64,000 bases of DNA, taken from NCBI GenBank assembly GCA_963829705.1, contig CAWHJN010000001.1, forward strand, positions 930,001 through 994,000. Reading direction: 5' to 3'. This document shows, piece by piece, positions 16,693-25,565 of the stretch (positions within the stretch are counted from its first letter, which is position 1; each line of letters opens with the position of its first letter). The notes under the pieces were generated by a model. It was not told where the DNA came from, searched no databases, and saw only the letters and a program-made list of their open reading frames with translations. The stretch is from CAWHJN01 sp963829705 (GTDB lineage: Bacteria; Bacteroidota; Rhodothermia; Rhodothermales; BA12). The position numbers and the translations under genes are program-made.

Positions 16693-17142
16693 CTACACCA
16701 GCGTCTCCTGCAACGCGCGCATGGCCTCGACGGCGAGGCCGTCTACGCGGTTGTTGCGGGCGTCGTCGGCGTGGCCTTTGACTTTGACGAAGGTGACCTC
16801 GTGGCGGGCTTCTTCGGCGAGGAGGGCCTCCCACAGGTCGCGGTTCTCGACGGGTTTTTTGGAGGCCGTCCGCCAGCCGTTGCGCTGCCAGCGTTTGAGC
16901 CAGCCCTCGGTGAAGGCGCGTTGCAGGTAGGCGCTGTCGGTGTGGATCGCGGCGCGGCACGGCGCGGTGAGCGCCCGCAGCGCTTCGAGCGCGGCCATCA
17001 GCTCCATGCGGTTGTTGGTGGTCTGCGCTTCGGCCCCGCTGAGGACTTTCTCGCGCCCGCCGCTTTCGAGCAGCGCCGCCCAGCCGCCTGGCCCGGGGTT
17101 GCCGCTGCACGCGCCGTCGGTGTAAATGGTGACGTGGGACAT
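16693..17142 (-). CDS. rnhA: Ribonuclease HI
   Basis: A 149-aa enzyme that cuts RNA in RNA-DNA hybrids (primer and R-loop removal) in the cytosol. Catalytic carboxylates are visible: Asp9 in YTDGACSGNPGPGGW, Glu in NNRMELMAALEAL, Asp in IHTDSAYL, and Asp in NNRVDGLA, plus the loop His in KGHADDARNN. A basic-protrusion helix, LKRWQRNGWRTASKKPVENR, is present as in E. coli RNase HI. The start ATG 17142 gives the standard MSHVTIYTDG; longer upstream reading belongs to an antisense shadow of obg. It is divergent from obg. Confidence 0.95.
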   Translation of the reverse strand: MSHVTIYTDGACSGNPGPGGWAALLESGGREKVLSGAEAQTTNNRMELMAALEALRALTAPCRAAIHTDSAYLQRAFTEGWLKRWQRNGWRTASKKPVENRDLWEALLAEEARHEVTFVKVKGHADDARNNRVDGLAVEAMRALQETLV

Positions 17143-17321
17143 GGAAGATTTGTGAATTTCGGAGGGAGATCGATGGGGGACGTAGCACGTCCTGACGGAC
17201 GCGGTACGTCTCGATCGAGCAAAGGTACGGGCACACCACCGCGTGCCGAAGCCGTCGCCAGTTGTGAGCGTCCCCGGCTTTCCAGTATGTTGGTGACGTT
17301 TCGGAACGGCGAGCGGCATAT

Positions 17322-17370
17322 ACGCTTTTCGCATTCCGCGTTTCGCGTTCCCACTTTCAATCCCCCGCCC
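17322..17370 (+). repeat. Degenerate heptad leader before obg
   Basis: Seven 7-base units run up to the TTG start at 17374: ACGCTTT TCGCATT CCGCGTT TCGCGTT CCCACTT TCAATCC CCCGCCC. The block GCATTCCGCGTTTCG also occurs upstream of the FecCD permease (43456-43500, minus strand), showing these leaders form a sequence family. Confidence 0.7.
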
Positions 17371-17373
17371 ACC

Positions 17374-18384
17374 TTGAAATTCGTCGATTACGTCACCATC
17401 ACCGTGCGGAGCGGACAGGGCGGCGCGGGCGCCGTGGCGTTCCGCCGCGCCAAATACGAGCCGCGCGGCGGCCCCTACGGCGGCGACGGCGGGCAGGGCG
17501 GCTCGGTGATCCTGGAAGCCGACCCGCAACTTTACACGCTGCTCGACCTGCGCTACAACCGCCACCACTTCGCCCCCAACGGCGAGCGCGGGCAGACGGC
17601 GCTCAAAACCGGCAAAGACGGCACGGACATCGTGCTGCGCGTGCCGCCGGGGACGGTCGCCCGCGACACGGACACCGAGGAGTTTATCGGCGAAGTCTTG
17701 GAGCCGGGCGACAGGTTCGTCCTCGCGCAGGGCGGGCGCGGCGGCAAGGGCAACGCGTTCTTCAAATCGTCCACCAACCGCGCCCCCGACTACGCGCAGC
17801 CCGGCGAGGACAGCCAGGAACGCAACGTCACGCTCGAACTGAAGCTGCTGGCGGATGTCGGCCTCGTCGGCTTCCCGAACGCGGGCAAGAGCACCCTCGT
17901 CGCGTCGCTGTCGGCAGCCAAACCCAAGATCGCCGATTACCCGTTCACGACGCTCGAACCCGCGCTGGGCGTCGTGGCCGTGGGCGATTACGCCTCGTTC
18001 GTCCTCGCCGACATTCCCGGCATCATCGAGGGCGCGAGCGAGGGGCGCGGGCTGGGCATCCGCTTTCTCAAACACATCGAGCGCAACGCCGTGCTCCTTT
18101 ACGTGCTGCCCGTCACCGACGAAGACGTGGCGGCGATGTACGCGACGCTGCGCGACGAACTCGACGCCTTCAACCCCGAACTCCTCGACAAAGACAGCGC
18201 CGTCGTGCTCTCCAAAACCGACACGCTCGAAAAGGACGAGCGGAAGGAAAAAATCGCCGAGATCGTCGAGACGCTGCCGCCGGGCACGACCGTCTACCCC
18301 ATCAGCGCCGTCACCGGCGACGGTCTCGACGATCTCGTGCGCGGCCTCTGGCAGACGCTCGAAAGCAGCCGCACCGCGTCGTGA
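17374..18384 (+). CDS. obg: GTPase Obg (CgtA)
   Basis: A 336-aa essential GTPase that associates with the 50S ribosomal subunit and stress signalling. The glycine-rich Obg domain (residues 1-158) shows SGQGGAGAVAFRRAKYEPRGG and GDGGQGGSV. The G domain follows with G1 GFPNAGKST, switch region DYPFTTLEP, G3 DIPG, G4 SKTD and G5 SAVTGDGL. The C-terminal OCT tail is short or absent, as in many bacteria. The start is a TTG at 17374 giving LKFVDYVTI, matching the universal MKFVDxV N-terminus; no ATG fits. The end overlaps the GTG start of dprA by four bases, so the two are coupled. Confidence 0.94.
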   Translation: MKFVDYVTITVRSGQGGAGAVAFRRAKYEPRGGPYGGDGGQGGSVILEADPQLYTLLDLRYNRHHFAPNGERGQTALKTGKDGTDIVLRVPPGTVARDTDTEEFIGEVLEPGDRFVLAQGGRGGKGNAFFKSSTNRAPDYAQPGEDSQERNVTLELKLLADVGLVGFPNAGKSTLVASLSAAKPKIADYPFTTLEPALGVVAVGDYASFVLADIPGIIEGASEGRGLGIRFLKHIERNAVLLYVLPVTDEDVAAMYATLRDELDAFNPELLDKDSAVVLSKTDTLEKDERKEKIAEIVETLPPGTTVYPISAVTGDGLDDLVRGLWQTLESSRTAS

Positions 18385-20567
18385 ACACGCTGCCCTTCCC
18401 CGACGCCGACGTGTCTGCCGACGACGAGCGCCGTGCGCGCGTGGCGCTGTCGCTGACGCCCGGCGTGGGCGCGGGCCGCATCCGGTCGCTGGTGGCGGCC
18501 TTCGGCAGCGCGCATCGGGCGCGGCAGGCCCCGTCGCACCATCTCGCCCGTGTGCCCGGCATCGGCCCCGCCACGGCGCAGGCCATCCGAGCGTTCCGCG
18601 ACGACGCGGCCGTCGAGGCGCAATTCGAGGCTGCCGAGCGCGTCGGCGCGCGCCTCGTGCTCCACGGCGAAAACGGCACGCCCTCACGGCTGTCTGAGAT
18701 CTACGACCCGCCCGCGTTCCTGTGGATGCGCGGCACGCTCGAAGAAACCGACCGCCGCGCCATCGCCATCGTCGGCACGCGGCGCGCCACGGACTACGGC
18801 ATCAAGGCCGCCGAGCGGTTCGCCCACGACCTCGCCGCGGCGGGCTTCACCATCGTCAGCGGGCTGGCCTACGGCATCGACGCCGCCGCGCACCGCGCCG
18901 CGCTCGACGCTGGAGGGCGCACGCTGGCCGTGCTGGGCTCGGGCGTGGACCGCATCTACCCGTCGCGCCACACGCGCCTGGCGATGCGGATACTCGACGC
19001 GGGCGCGGTGCTCTCCGAGTACCCGATGGGGGCCGCGCCCGACGCGCCCAACTTCCCGCGCCGCAACCGCATCGTGAGCGGGCTGGCGGCGGGCGTGCTC
19101 GTCGTCGAGGCATTCGAAAAGGGCGGCGCGCTCATCACGGCGCGCGTGGCCATCGAGCAGAACCGCGAGGTTTTCGCCGTGCCCGCGCCGTTCGACCTCG
19201 CTTCTGGCGCAGGCACCAACCGCCTCATCCAGCGCGGCCACGCCAAGCTCGTCCTCACCGCCGACGACGTGCTCGAAGAACTCGGCGAAGCCGTTTCTAC
19301 CGCCGCACCCCCCGCGCCCACGCCCGACCTCACGGATCTCAACGACATCGAGCGCACGCTCTACGACGCGCTCACGACGGATGCCGTTCACATCGACGCG
19401 CTCTGCGCCACAACCAACCTCGACACGTCGAGTGCGCTCGTGTACCTGCTGAGTCTGGAATTCAAGGGCCTCGTCCGGCAACTCGCTGGTAAACAATTTC
19501 TTGCGCGCATGAGCCTCGTCCTGTTCCTCCTCGCCGCGCTGCTGGCGATTTTCACGCTCATCCCGTTCGTCCGCCACGAGGTGTGGTGGATCCGCGTGTT
19601 CGACTTCCCGCGCCTGCAGGTGGCGTTCCTGTGCGCGGTGGTGCTCGCCCTGCTCCTCGTCTTCCACGATTCCGGGTGGATGACGTGGGCCGGAGGCGTG
19701 CTCGCGGCGGTCTCGCTCCTCATCCACGGCCTCGTCGTGTTGCGCTATACGCCCGCGTGGCCGAAGGAGGTCGAGGACGCCGAGGGCGGCCACCCGACGC
19801 TCAAGCTGCTCATCGCCAACGTGCTGATGAAAAACCGCGAGAACGCCGGCCTCTTCGATTTCATCGACGCGCAGGATCCCGACCTCATCATCCTCGACGA
19901 GCCGGACAGCTGGTGGGAAGAGCAGTTCAGGCGCCTCGAAAGCCGCTACCCGCACACGCTCAAAAACGCGCTCCCGAACACCTACGGGATGCTGCTCTAC
20001 TCGAAAAAGCCGTTTCTGGAGGCCGAAAAGAAAAACCTCATCGAGGAAGGCGTCCCGTCGTTCCACGTCACCATCGCGCTCGACGGGCAGGAGGTGCGCC
20101 TGCACTTTATCCATCCCAAGCCGCCCTTCCCGAAGGAAGCCAAAACGACGGCGGGGCGCGACGCTGAGCTGATTGTCGTGGGCAAGATGGCCGCCGAGGA
20201 GTCGCGCCCGACGCTCGTGGCGGGCGACCTCAACGACGTGGCGTGGAGCCGCACGACGACGCTGTTTCAGAAGACGAGCCGGCTGCTCGATCCGCGCAAG
20301 GGCCGGGGCCTCTACAACACGTTCCACGCCGACCATTTCCTGGTGCGCTGGCCGCTCGACCACCTCTTCCACTCCGACCACTTCCGCCTCGTGCGGCTCG
20401 AACGCGGCCCCGCCTACGGCTCCGATCACTTCCCGATGTTCGTCGAACTGGAACTCGACCCTACGGCGCAGCCCGAGCAGGAAGCCCCCGAGCAAGACGC
20501 CGACGACGCCCGCGAGGCCGACGAGAAACTCCAGAAAGAACGCCGCACGCCCGACCGCAAGGAATGA
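18381..20567 (+). CDS. dprA: DprA reading in frame into an EEP-family membrane protein (728-aa ORF)
   Basis: Residues 1-375 are DprA, the single-strand-DNA-binding RecA loader of natural transformation: HhH region VPGIGPATAQAI, Rossmann motif AIVGTRRATDYG, SGLAYGIDAAAH, FPRRNRIVSGLA, and a C-terminal winged-helix-like domain ending LEFKGLVRQLAGKQFL. From Met377 (ATG 19509) a different protein begins with three hydrophobic helices and an endonuclease/exonuclease/phosphatase domain. Normally these are separate genes. Deleting one T from the TTT at 19497-19499 would end DprA as GKQFLRA with a stop overlapping the next ATG (ATGA), the overlap style used by neighbouring genes. The fusion is therefore more likely an indel than a true two-domain enzyme. 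The GTG start overlaps the obg stop. Confidence 0.85.
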   Translation: MNTLPFPDADVSADDERRARVALSLTPGVGAGRIRSLVAAFGSAHRARQAPSHHLARVPGIGPATAQAIRAFRDDAAVEAQFEAAERVGARLVLHGENGTPSRLSEIYDPPAFLWMRGTLEETDRRAIAIVGTRRATDYGIKAAERFAHDLAAAGFTIVSGLAYGIDAAAHRAALDAGGRTLAVLGSGVDRIYPSRHTRLAMRILDAGAVLSEYPMGAAPDAPNFPRRNRIVSGLAAGVLVVEAFEKGGALITARVAIEQNREVFAVPAPFDLASGAGTNRLIQRGHAKLVLTADDVLEELGEAVSTAAPPAPTPDLTDLNDIERTLYDALTTDAVHIDALCATTNLDTSSALVYLLSLEFKGLVRQLAGKQFLARMSLVLFLLAALLAIFTLIPFVRHEVWWIRVFDFPRLQVAFLCAVVLALLLVFHDSGWMTWAGGVLAAVSLLIHGLVVLRYTPAWPKEVEDAEGGHPTLKLLIANVLMKNRENAGLFDFIDAQDPDLIILDEPDSWWEEQFRRLESRYPHTLKNALPNTYGMLLYSKKPFLEAEKKNLIEEGVPSFHVTIALDGQEVRLHFIHPKPPFPKEAKTTAGRDAELIVVGKMAAEESRPTLVAGDLNDVAWSRTTTLFQKTSRLLDPRKGRGLYNTFHADHFLVRWPLDHLFHSDHFRLVRLERGPAYGSDHFPMFVELELDPTAQPEQEAPEQDADDAREADEKLQKERRTPDRKE
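19509..20567 (+). CDS. Membrane-anchored endonuclease/exonuclease/phosphatase (EEP) family protein
   Basis: The second half of the 728-aa frame, probably an independent gene of 352 aa starting MSLVLFLLAALLAIFTLIPF. About three transmembrane segments in the first 90 residues are followed by an EEP catalytic domain: LLIANVLMKNRENAGLFDFID (the Asn-containing first strand), LIILDEPDSWWEEQF (metal-binding acid), HFIHPKPPFP, VAGDLNDVAWS (the GDxN motif), and the terminal GSDHFPMF (S-D-H). This family hydrolyses phosphodiesters in DNA, phosphoinositides or similar. The exact substrate is unknown. The tail is acidic and charged. Its stop overlaps the next gene's ATG (ATGA). Confidence 0.75.
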   Translation: MSLVLFLLAALLAIFTLIPFVRHEVWWIRVFDFPRLQVAFLCAVVLALLLVFHDSGWMTWAGGVLAAVSLLIHGLVVLRYTPAWPKEVEDAEGGHPTLKLLIANVLMKNRENAGLFDFIDAQDPDLIILDEPDSWWEEQFRRLESRYPHTLKNALPNTYGMLLYSKKPFLEAEKKNLIEEGVPSFHVTIALDGQEVRLHFIHPKPPFPKEAKTTAGRDAELIVVGKMAAEESRPTLVAGDLNDVAWSRTTTLFQKTSRLLDPRKGRGLYNTFHADHFLVRWPLDHLFHSDHFRLVRLERGPAYGSDHFPMFVELELDPTAQPEQEAPEQDADDAREADEKLQKERRTPDRKE

Positions 20568-21691
20568 CCCTCGACGAGATCCGCCGGCAGTTTCCGCACA
20601 CCGCGCAGACGGTCTACGTCAACCACGCGGCCACGGGCGTTTTCAGCACCCGCGTCGTGGAGGCGATTGCCGCCTACGCGCAGGCCCGCCACGGCGACGA
20701 CATCGAGTGTTTCGCGTCGTTCCAGCCCGTCATCGAACGCACGCTCAGCCGGCTCGCCGCGCTCCTCGGCACCACGCCGGGCCGCGTCGCCTTCGCCGCG
20801 AGCACGTCGGACGCGCTGGGCGTGCTCGCCGAGGGCTTTCCGTGGCAGGAGGGCGACCGCGTGGCCGTGCCGGGCTGCGAGTTTCCCGCCAACGTCTACC
20901 CCTTTCTGCACCTGCGCGACAAGGGCGTCGAAGTAGATTTCATCGCCCACCGCGACGGCGTCTTCACGCTCGACGACGTGGAGCGGGCGCTGACGCCGCG
21001 CACGCGCCTCGTGTCGGTGTCGTTCGTGCAGTTTCTGAGCGGCTACCGCGTGGATGTGCAGGCGCTGGCGGAGCGCGTCCACGCCCACGGCGCGCTCCTG
21101 TGCGTGGACGCCATCCAGGGCATCGGCGCGCTGGAGTTGGACGTCGAGAAATCGGGCGTCGATTTCCTCGCGTGCGGCGTGCAGAAGTGGCTGATGGGGC
21201 CACGCGGACTGGCGTTTTTCTACCTGACGGAAGCGCTTCAGGAAGTGCTGCGGCCCCGCGCGGGCTGGCTCCACGGCCCGGTGGACTGGGAGAACTTTTT
21301 CGATTACCACCTCGCCTTCCACCCCGACGCCCGCCGCTTCGATGTCGCCACACTCAACCAGATCGGCATTGCCGCGCTCGACGCCGCGCTGGGGCTTTAC
21401 GAGGAAGCAGATCCCGCTGCCTGCGAGCGCCGCATTTTCGCGCACACCGCCCACCTGCGCGACGGCCTCCGGGCGCTGCACCTCGACCTCTACGGCAGCG
21501 CCGACCCCGCCCATACCTCCGGCATCGTGACATTCCAGCATCCCGACCCCGACGGGCTTTTCGATTTCCTGAACGGGCGCGGCATCCAGGCATCGGTGCG
21601 GAACCGCCTCGTGCGGCTGTCGCCGTCGTGGTACAACACCCGTGAGGAGATGGACGCGGTGCTGAACGCGGTGGCGACATACGGAGCCTGA
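20564..21691 (+). CDS. Class V aminotransferase (cysteine-desulfurase-like, PLP)
   Basis: A 375-aa PLP enzyme of aminotransferase class V. The N-terminal YVNHAATGVFSTRV, the central CVDAIQGIGALELDV (Asp for the PLP ring N) and the Schiff-base Lys motif GVQKWLMGPRGLAFFYL are all family-like. It lacks the persulfide-forming Cys loop typical of IscS/NifS, so it more probably belongs to the isopenicillin-N-epimerase/kynureninase-like branch than being a sulfur donor. The substrate is unknown. The start ATG 20564 overlaps the stop of the EEP gene, extending the obg-dprA-EEP gene run. A true cysteine desulfurase is at 37361. Confidence 0.85.
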   Translation: MTLDEIRRQFPHTAQTVYVNHAATGVFSTRVVEAIAAYAQARHGDDIECFASFQPVIERTLSRLAALLGTTPGRVAFAASTSDALGVLAEGFPWQEGDRVAVPGCEFPANVYPFLHLRDKGVEVDFIAHRDGVFTLDDVERALTPRTRLVSVSFVQFLSGYRVDVQALAERVHAHGALLCVDAIQGIGALELDVEKSGVDFLACGVQKWLMGPRGLAFFYLTEALQEVLRPRAGWLHGPVDWENFFDYHLAFHPDARRFDVATLNQIGIAALDAALGLYEEADPAACERRIFAHTAHLRDGLRALHLDLYGSADPAHTSGIVTFQHPDPDGLFDFLNGRGIQASVRNRLVRLSPSWYNTREEMDAVLNAVATYGA

Positions 21692-21787
21692 GAGGGAGCG
21701 GGTACAGGGGACGGCCTTTCCGCTTGCAGCCGATCACTCCGTTCCCCATGTGTACCCTCTACCTACCCGATGCGTACCCTGTACCCC

Positions 21788-22879
21788 ATGACCGAACCCC
21801 ACGAAGAAACCCGCTCACCGTGCAGGTGCCGCCAGGCTACCGCGAGTACGAGCGGCTGGACGTGTACCTGACGAACCACATCGCCAACGCGACGCGCGCG
21901 AAGGTGCAGGCGGGCATCCGCGAGGGGCGCGTGACGGTGGGCGGGAAGGTCGTCACGCGCGTGGCGCAGAAGGTGCAGCCCAATGACACGCTCGTGTGCC
22001 GCGTGCTGCGCCCGCCGCCGCTCGTCGCCGCGCCCGAAGACCTTCCGCTGGACATCGTCTACGAAGACGACGACCTGATCGTCGTCAACAAGGATGCGGG
22101 CATGGTGGTGCATCCGGCCTACGGCAACCGGACGGGCACGCTCGTCAACGCGCTGCTCCACCACGTCGGCGCGGGGGCGCTGTCGATGGACGATGAGGAC
22201 GACGAACCCGACGACGAGGAACTGGGGCTCTCGACGGTCAACGTCCACCCGTCCCACGCCGACGCACCCGTGATCCGGCCCGGCATCGTCCACCGCATCG
22301 ACAAGGGCACGTCGGGCCTGCTCGTCGTCGCCAAGAACGACGTGGCGCACGCGCATCTGGCGCGGCAGTTCATGGCGCACACCGTGTATCGCCGCTACCG
22401 CGCACTCGTCTGGGGCGTGCCCGAGCAGGCGTCGGGCACGGTGGAAACGGCGCTGGGCCGCGACCCGCGCGACCGCAAGAAGATGGCCGTCGTCAAGCCG
22501 GAAACCGGCAAACACGCCATCACGCACTACGAGGTGCTCGAAGCGCACGCCCACACCGCGTGGCTGGAATTTCGAGCTGGAGACGGGCCGCACGCACCAG
22601 ATCCGCGTCCACGCCAAACACTTCGGCCACCCGCTCGTGGGCGACGCGACGTACGGGGGCGCCGAACTGCGGCGCGGTCCTCGCACGGCCCGGCGGCTGG
22701 CGTTCTGGCGCAACCTGTTCGAGGCGCTGCCCCGGCAGGCGCTGCACGCCTACGCCCTTGGCTTCGTCCACCCGCGCACGGGCGAGGAGGTACGGTTCGA
22801 GGCGCCGCTGCCCGACGACTTGGCGTTCGTGCTGGCGCAGGTGCGGCGCGTCGAGGGTGGCGGCGAACCCACCGAGTGA
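21788..22879 (+). CDS. rluD: Ribosomal large-subunit pseudouridine synthase RluD family, frameshifted
   Basis: Converts uridines of 23S rRNA to pseudouridine. The S4 RNA-binding domain (ERLDVYLTNHI and REGRVTVGGKVV) is followed by the synthase domain with VVNKDAGMVVHPAYG and the catalytic-Asp motif PGIVHRIDKGTSGLLVV. An internal acidic insert (DDEDDEPDDEEL) precedes it. The frame breaks at about 22570: the first part ends HTAWLEF, and the essential LETGRTHQIRVHAKHFGHPL continues one frame over to 22879. One extra T in TTT (22570-22572) explains it. ATG 21788 directly follows a heptad leader and starts MTEPHEETR, but joining it to LTVQVPPG needs a second shift near 21812; otherwise GTG 21820 is the start. 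Both breaks could be sequence errors. Confidence 0.82.
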
Positions 22880-22978
22880 CGCGCGCATCGTACTTTCTGG
22901 CACCGTAGTACCGCCCTGTGCAGGCCGTAGGCACGTGGGGCGCTGGTCGTGAGATTCTCCCCTCTCCCCTCGCCCGCG

Positions 22979-25552
22979 ATGGACTACAAAGACTTCTGGG
23001 TCAAAATCGAGGCGCGCGTCGAAAACGGCTACCGCGTCTCCGTCGTGCAGTCGCCTGCCGGGGGCGGCACCGACACGCTGCCGCTGCTGCCGCCGGGCGA
23101 CGCCACCGCCACGCCCACGACGCTTCAGGCGCTCGTGCGCGGCGACACCCACCGCGACATCGCGCAGGCCGAGGTGCCGTCCGCGCCGAAGGACGTCGGG
23201 CGCGAACTGTTCGACGCGCTCTTCGCAGGCACCGTCCGCTCCCTGTTCGACAAGAGCCTCGGCATGACGCAGGCACAGGCGCAGGGCCTCCGCATCAAGC
23301 TCCAGATCGACCCCGAAAACCGCGACCTCGCGCACCTGGCAGGGCTGCCGTGGGAGATGCTCTATTTCCACGCCACGCGCGAGTACCTGAGTTTGTCGGC
23401 CCAGACCCCCGTCGTCCGCTACCTCGACGTGCAGCGCCCGTACGAACTGCCGCCCTTCACCGAACCGCTGCGGGTGCTCGTGGTGCTGGCGAATCCAGCG
23501 GGCACCGACGGCCTCGACCTGCAGAAAGAGCGCGCGCTCATCGAAAAGACGTGGGCGCAGTTGGAGGCCGTCGAGGTGGATTTCCTCGACCACGCCACGC
23601 GCGACACGCTGCTGCGCGCGCTCGCCGCCAAGCCGTACCACGTGCTGCACTACATGGGCCACGGGGGCTTCGACGACGCGACGGGGCTGGGCGTGTTGCT
23701 GCTCGAAGATGCGACAGGCAAAGCCGCACCCGTCACCGGGCAGGCGCTGGGCGTGCTGCTGCGCGACGTGCCCTCGATGCGGCTCGTGTTTCTGAATGCC
23801 TGCGAGACAGCGAGGGCCACCGAGAGCGCCGATTTCGACCCGTTCGCGGGTGTCGCCTCTGCCCTCGTCATGGCCGGGATGCCCGCCGTGCTGGCGATGC
23901 AGTTTCCCATCTCCGACCAGGCCGCCATCGCGTTTGCCGACGGCTTTTACACCGCGCTGGCTCACCAGCAGCCCGTCGATGCCGCGCTGGGTGCGGGGCG
24001 CAAGGCCATCTACGACGCCCGCCCGGATTCGCTCGAATGGGCCACGCCCGTCCTGTTCATGCGCGCGCCAGACGGCTACCTGTTCAAGCCGAAGCGCCCG
24101 CTGTTCACCACGAAGCGTGCGTGGGCGGTCGTCGTGGGCGTGGTGCTCGTGGCCCTCATCAGCGCCGTCGGGCTGGTGCTGGGCGCGTCGAAGCCCATCA
24201 GCCTCGACCCCGCTGCGCTGCGCGTGGCCGTGGGACGCACCGCCGAACTCACCGCGCTCTCCAACGGCGAGGCGGTCGTGCCCGATGCGTGGCATTCGAG
24301 CGACACATCGGTGGCCAGGGTGCGCGGCGGGCGTGTGCGCGCGCGCCGACCCGGCACCGCGCAGATCACCGCCACCCTCGGCTGGTTCTCGAAAGGGCAC
24401 GCAGACGTGACGGTGTTCGCGCCCGTAGCCGCCTCGGTGCGGCTCGAACGCGCGCAGGCGTCGATGCAGGTCGGCGACACGCTGCACATCCCGGCGGCGG
24501 TGTTGAGCGACGACGGCTACGCGCTCGGCGATGCGTCCCTTTCGTGGTCGGTGGACGACGCTGCCGTGGCGCGCGCGACGGCGACCGGCGGCGTCGTGGG
24601 CGTGTCCGCCGGTCGGACGGTGGTGCGGGTGACGGGTGCAGGCGGCCTCACCGACACGCTGCTCCTCTCCGTGCTCGCCACCGACCGCCCCACGCCTACG
24701 CCCGACGACTCGGTTCAGACGCGCTCGTCCGGCAACGCGCCGCCCGTCCTCGTCCGGTTCGCGCTGTCCGATCAATCGACCTTCACGACTGCCGCGCTCC
24801 CGTGGGACGAAGGCGAGCGGTACTACTCGGCGACGGCGCGCTTCACCGCCGGGGCGCCGTGCGACGACTGCTGGTACGCCCGCTGCGACGCGCTCTTGCA
24901 AGAGGCCGACGTGCTCGCCGCGATGCTGGCCTACATGGACGGCCACCGGGGCCGCGCTTCCGAACTCGACGATCCAGACGCGCGCGCGGACTACGCACGG
25001 CAGGTCCGTCGCCAACTCCTCGTGGATCGAGACATGACGCCGCTGGGCGCACAGATCGCCTACTCGACCCGCAACGAGTGGGCCGACATCGAATCGCCTG
25101 CGGAGCGTGCGCGCGTCAGCGACCTCGTCGCCGCCTGCACCCCGCCGCAGCCTACCGACGCGCTCGTGTTCTCGGTCACGCTGAAAAACCCATCCGACAC
25201 GTACTTGAACGTCACCGACGTGCGGTACGTCGTGCTCGAGGACGGCGGCGAGGCCGGCGGCGGCGCGGGGGCCGGGCTGCTCGAACCCCTCGCCACGTAC
25301 GTCCACCCCGTCGAACGGCGGTGCGACTGGCGGGCAGAGGGCCGTTCCGAAACGTACCCGTTTGCGCTGACGCCCATCCTCGAGATCGCGCCGGGGCGGT
25401 CGGCCGCGTTCGACCTCCAGCCGACGTTCTCGGTGAAGGGCTACACGAACGCGTTTCTCGCGCCGCTGAAGATCCGCATCGACCTCGTCACCGACGGCGG
25501 CACGGTCCGCACCGATGCGTTCTGGATCGAGGGGCCGAGTTGCGCGGGGTGA
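22979..25552 (+). CDS. CHAT-domain caspase-like protease with TM helix and Ig-like domains
   Basis: An 857-aa protein. Residues about 150-370 form a CHAT (caspase HetF-associated) domain with the catalytic dyad in HVLHYMGHGG (His228) and FLNACETAR (Cys275). A single transmembrane segment lies at about 381-403. It is followed by two bacterial Ig-like (BIG2-type) repeats (SLDPAALRVAVGRTAELTAL and SMQVGDTLHIPAAVLSDDGYAL), then a novel cysteine-containing region and a beta-rich C-terminus. The topology suggests a cytosolic protease head with an exported sensor-like tail. CHAT proteases cut partner proteins in cell-death and anti-phage systems such as gasdermin activation, but no gasdermin, TPR or nucleotide sensor gene is adjacent. 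ATG 22979 follows a heptad leader. The family call is firm; the function is inferred. Confidence 0.82.
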   Translation: MDYKDFWVKIEARVENGYRVSVVQSPAGGGTDTLPLLPPGDATATPTTLQALVRGDTHRDIAQAEVPSAPKDVGRELFDALFAGTVRSLFDKSLGMTQAQAQGLRIKLQIDPENRDLAHLAGLPWEMLYFHATREYLSLSAQTPVVRYLDVQRPYELPPFTEPLRVLVVLANPAGTDGLDLQKERALIEKTWAQLEAVEVDFLDHATRDTLLRALAAKPYHVLHYMGHGGFDDATGLGVLLLEDATGKAAPVTGQALGVLLRDVPSMRLVFLNACETARATESADFDPFAGVASALVMAGMPAVLAMQFPISDQAAIAFADGFYTALAHQQPVDAALGAGRKAIYDARPDSLEWATPVLFMRAPDGYLFKPKRPLFTTKRAWAVVVGVVLVALISAVGLVLGASKPISLDPAALRVAVGRTAELTALSNGEAVVPDAWHSSDTSVARVRGGRVRARRPGTAQITATLGWFSKGHADVTVFAPVAASVRLERAQASMQVGDTLHIPAAVLSDDGYALGDASLSWSVDDAAVARATATGGVVGVSAGRTVVRVTGAGGLTDTLLLSVLATDRPTPTPDDSVQTRSSGNAPPVLVRFALSDQSTFTTAALPWDEGERYYSATARFTAGAPCDDCWYARCDALLQEADVLAAMLAYMDGHRGRASELDDPDARADYARQVRRQLLVDRDMTPLGAQIAYSTRNEWADIESPAERARVSDLVAACTPPQPTDALVFSVTLKNPSDTYLNVTDVRYVVLEDGGEAGGGAGAGLLEPLATYVHPVERRCDWRAEGRSETYPFALTPILEIAPGRSAAFDLQPTFSVKGYTNAFLAPLKIRIDLVTDGGTVRTDAFWIEGPSCAG

Positions 25553-25565
25553 GGACGTTTTTGCG

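Noticed and set aside
16594..17373. N-terminal extension of Obg of about 260 residues
   Set aside because: It is antisense to RNase HI; the TTG at 17374 gives the universal Obg N-terminus.
20564..21691. Second cysteine desulfurase
   Set aside because: It has class V aminotransferase motifs but lacks the persulfide cysteine loop seen in the gene at 37361.
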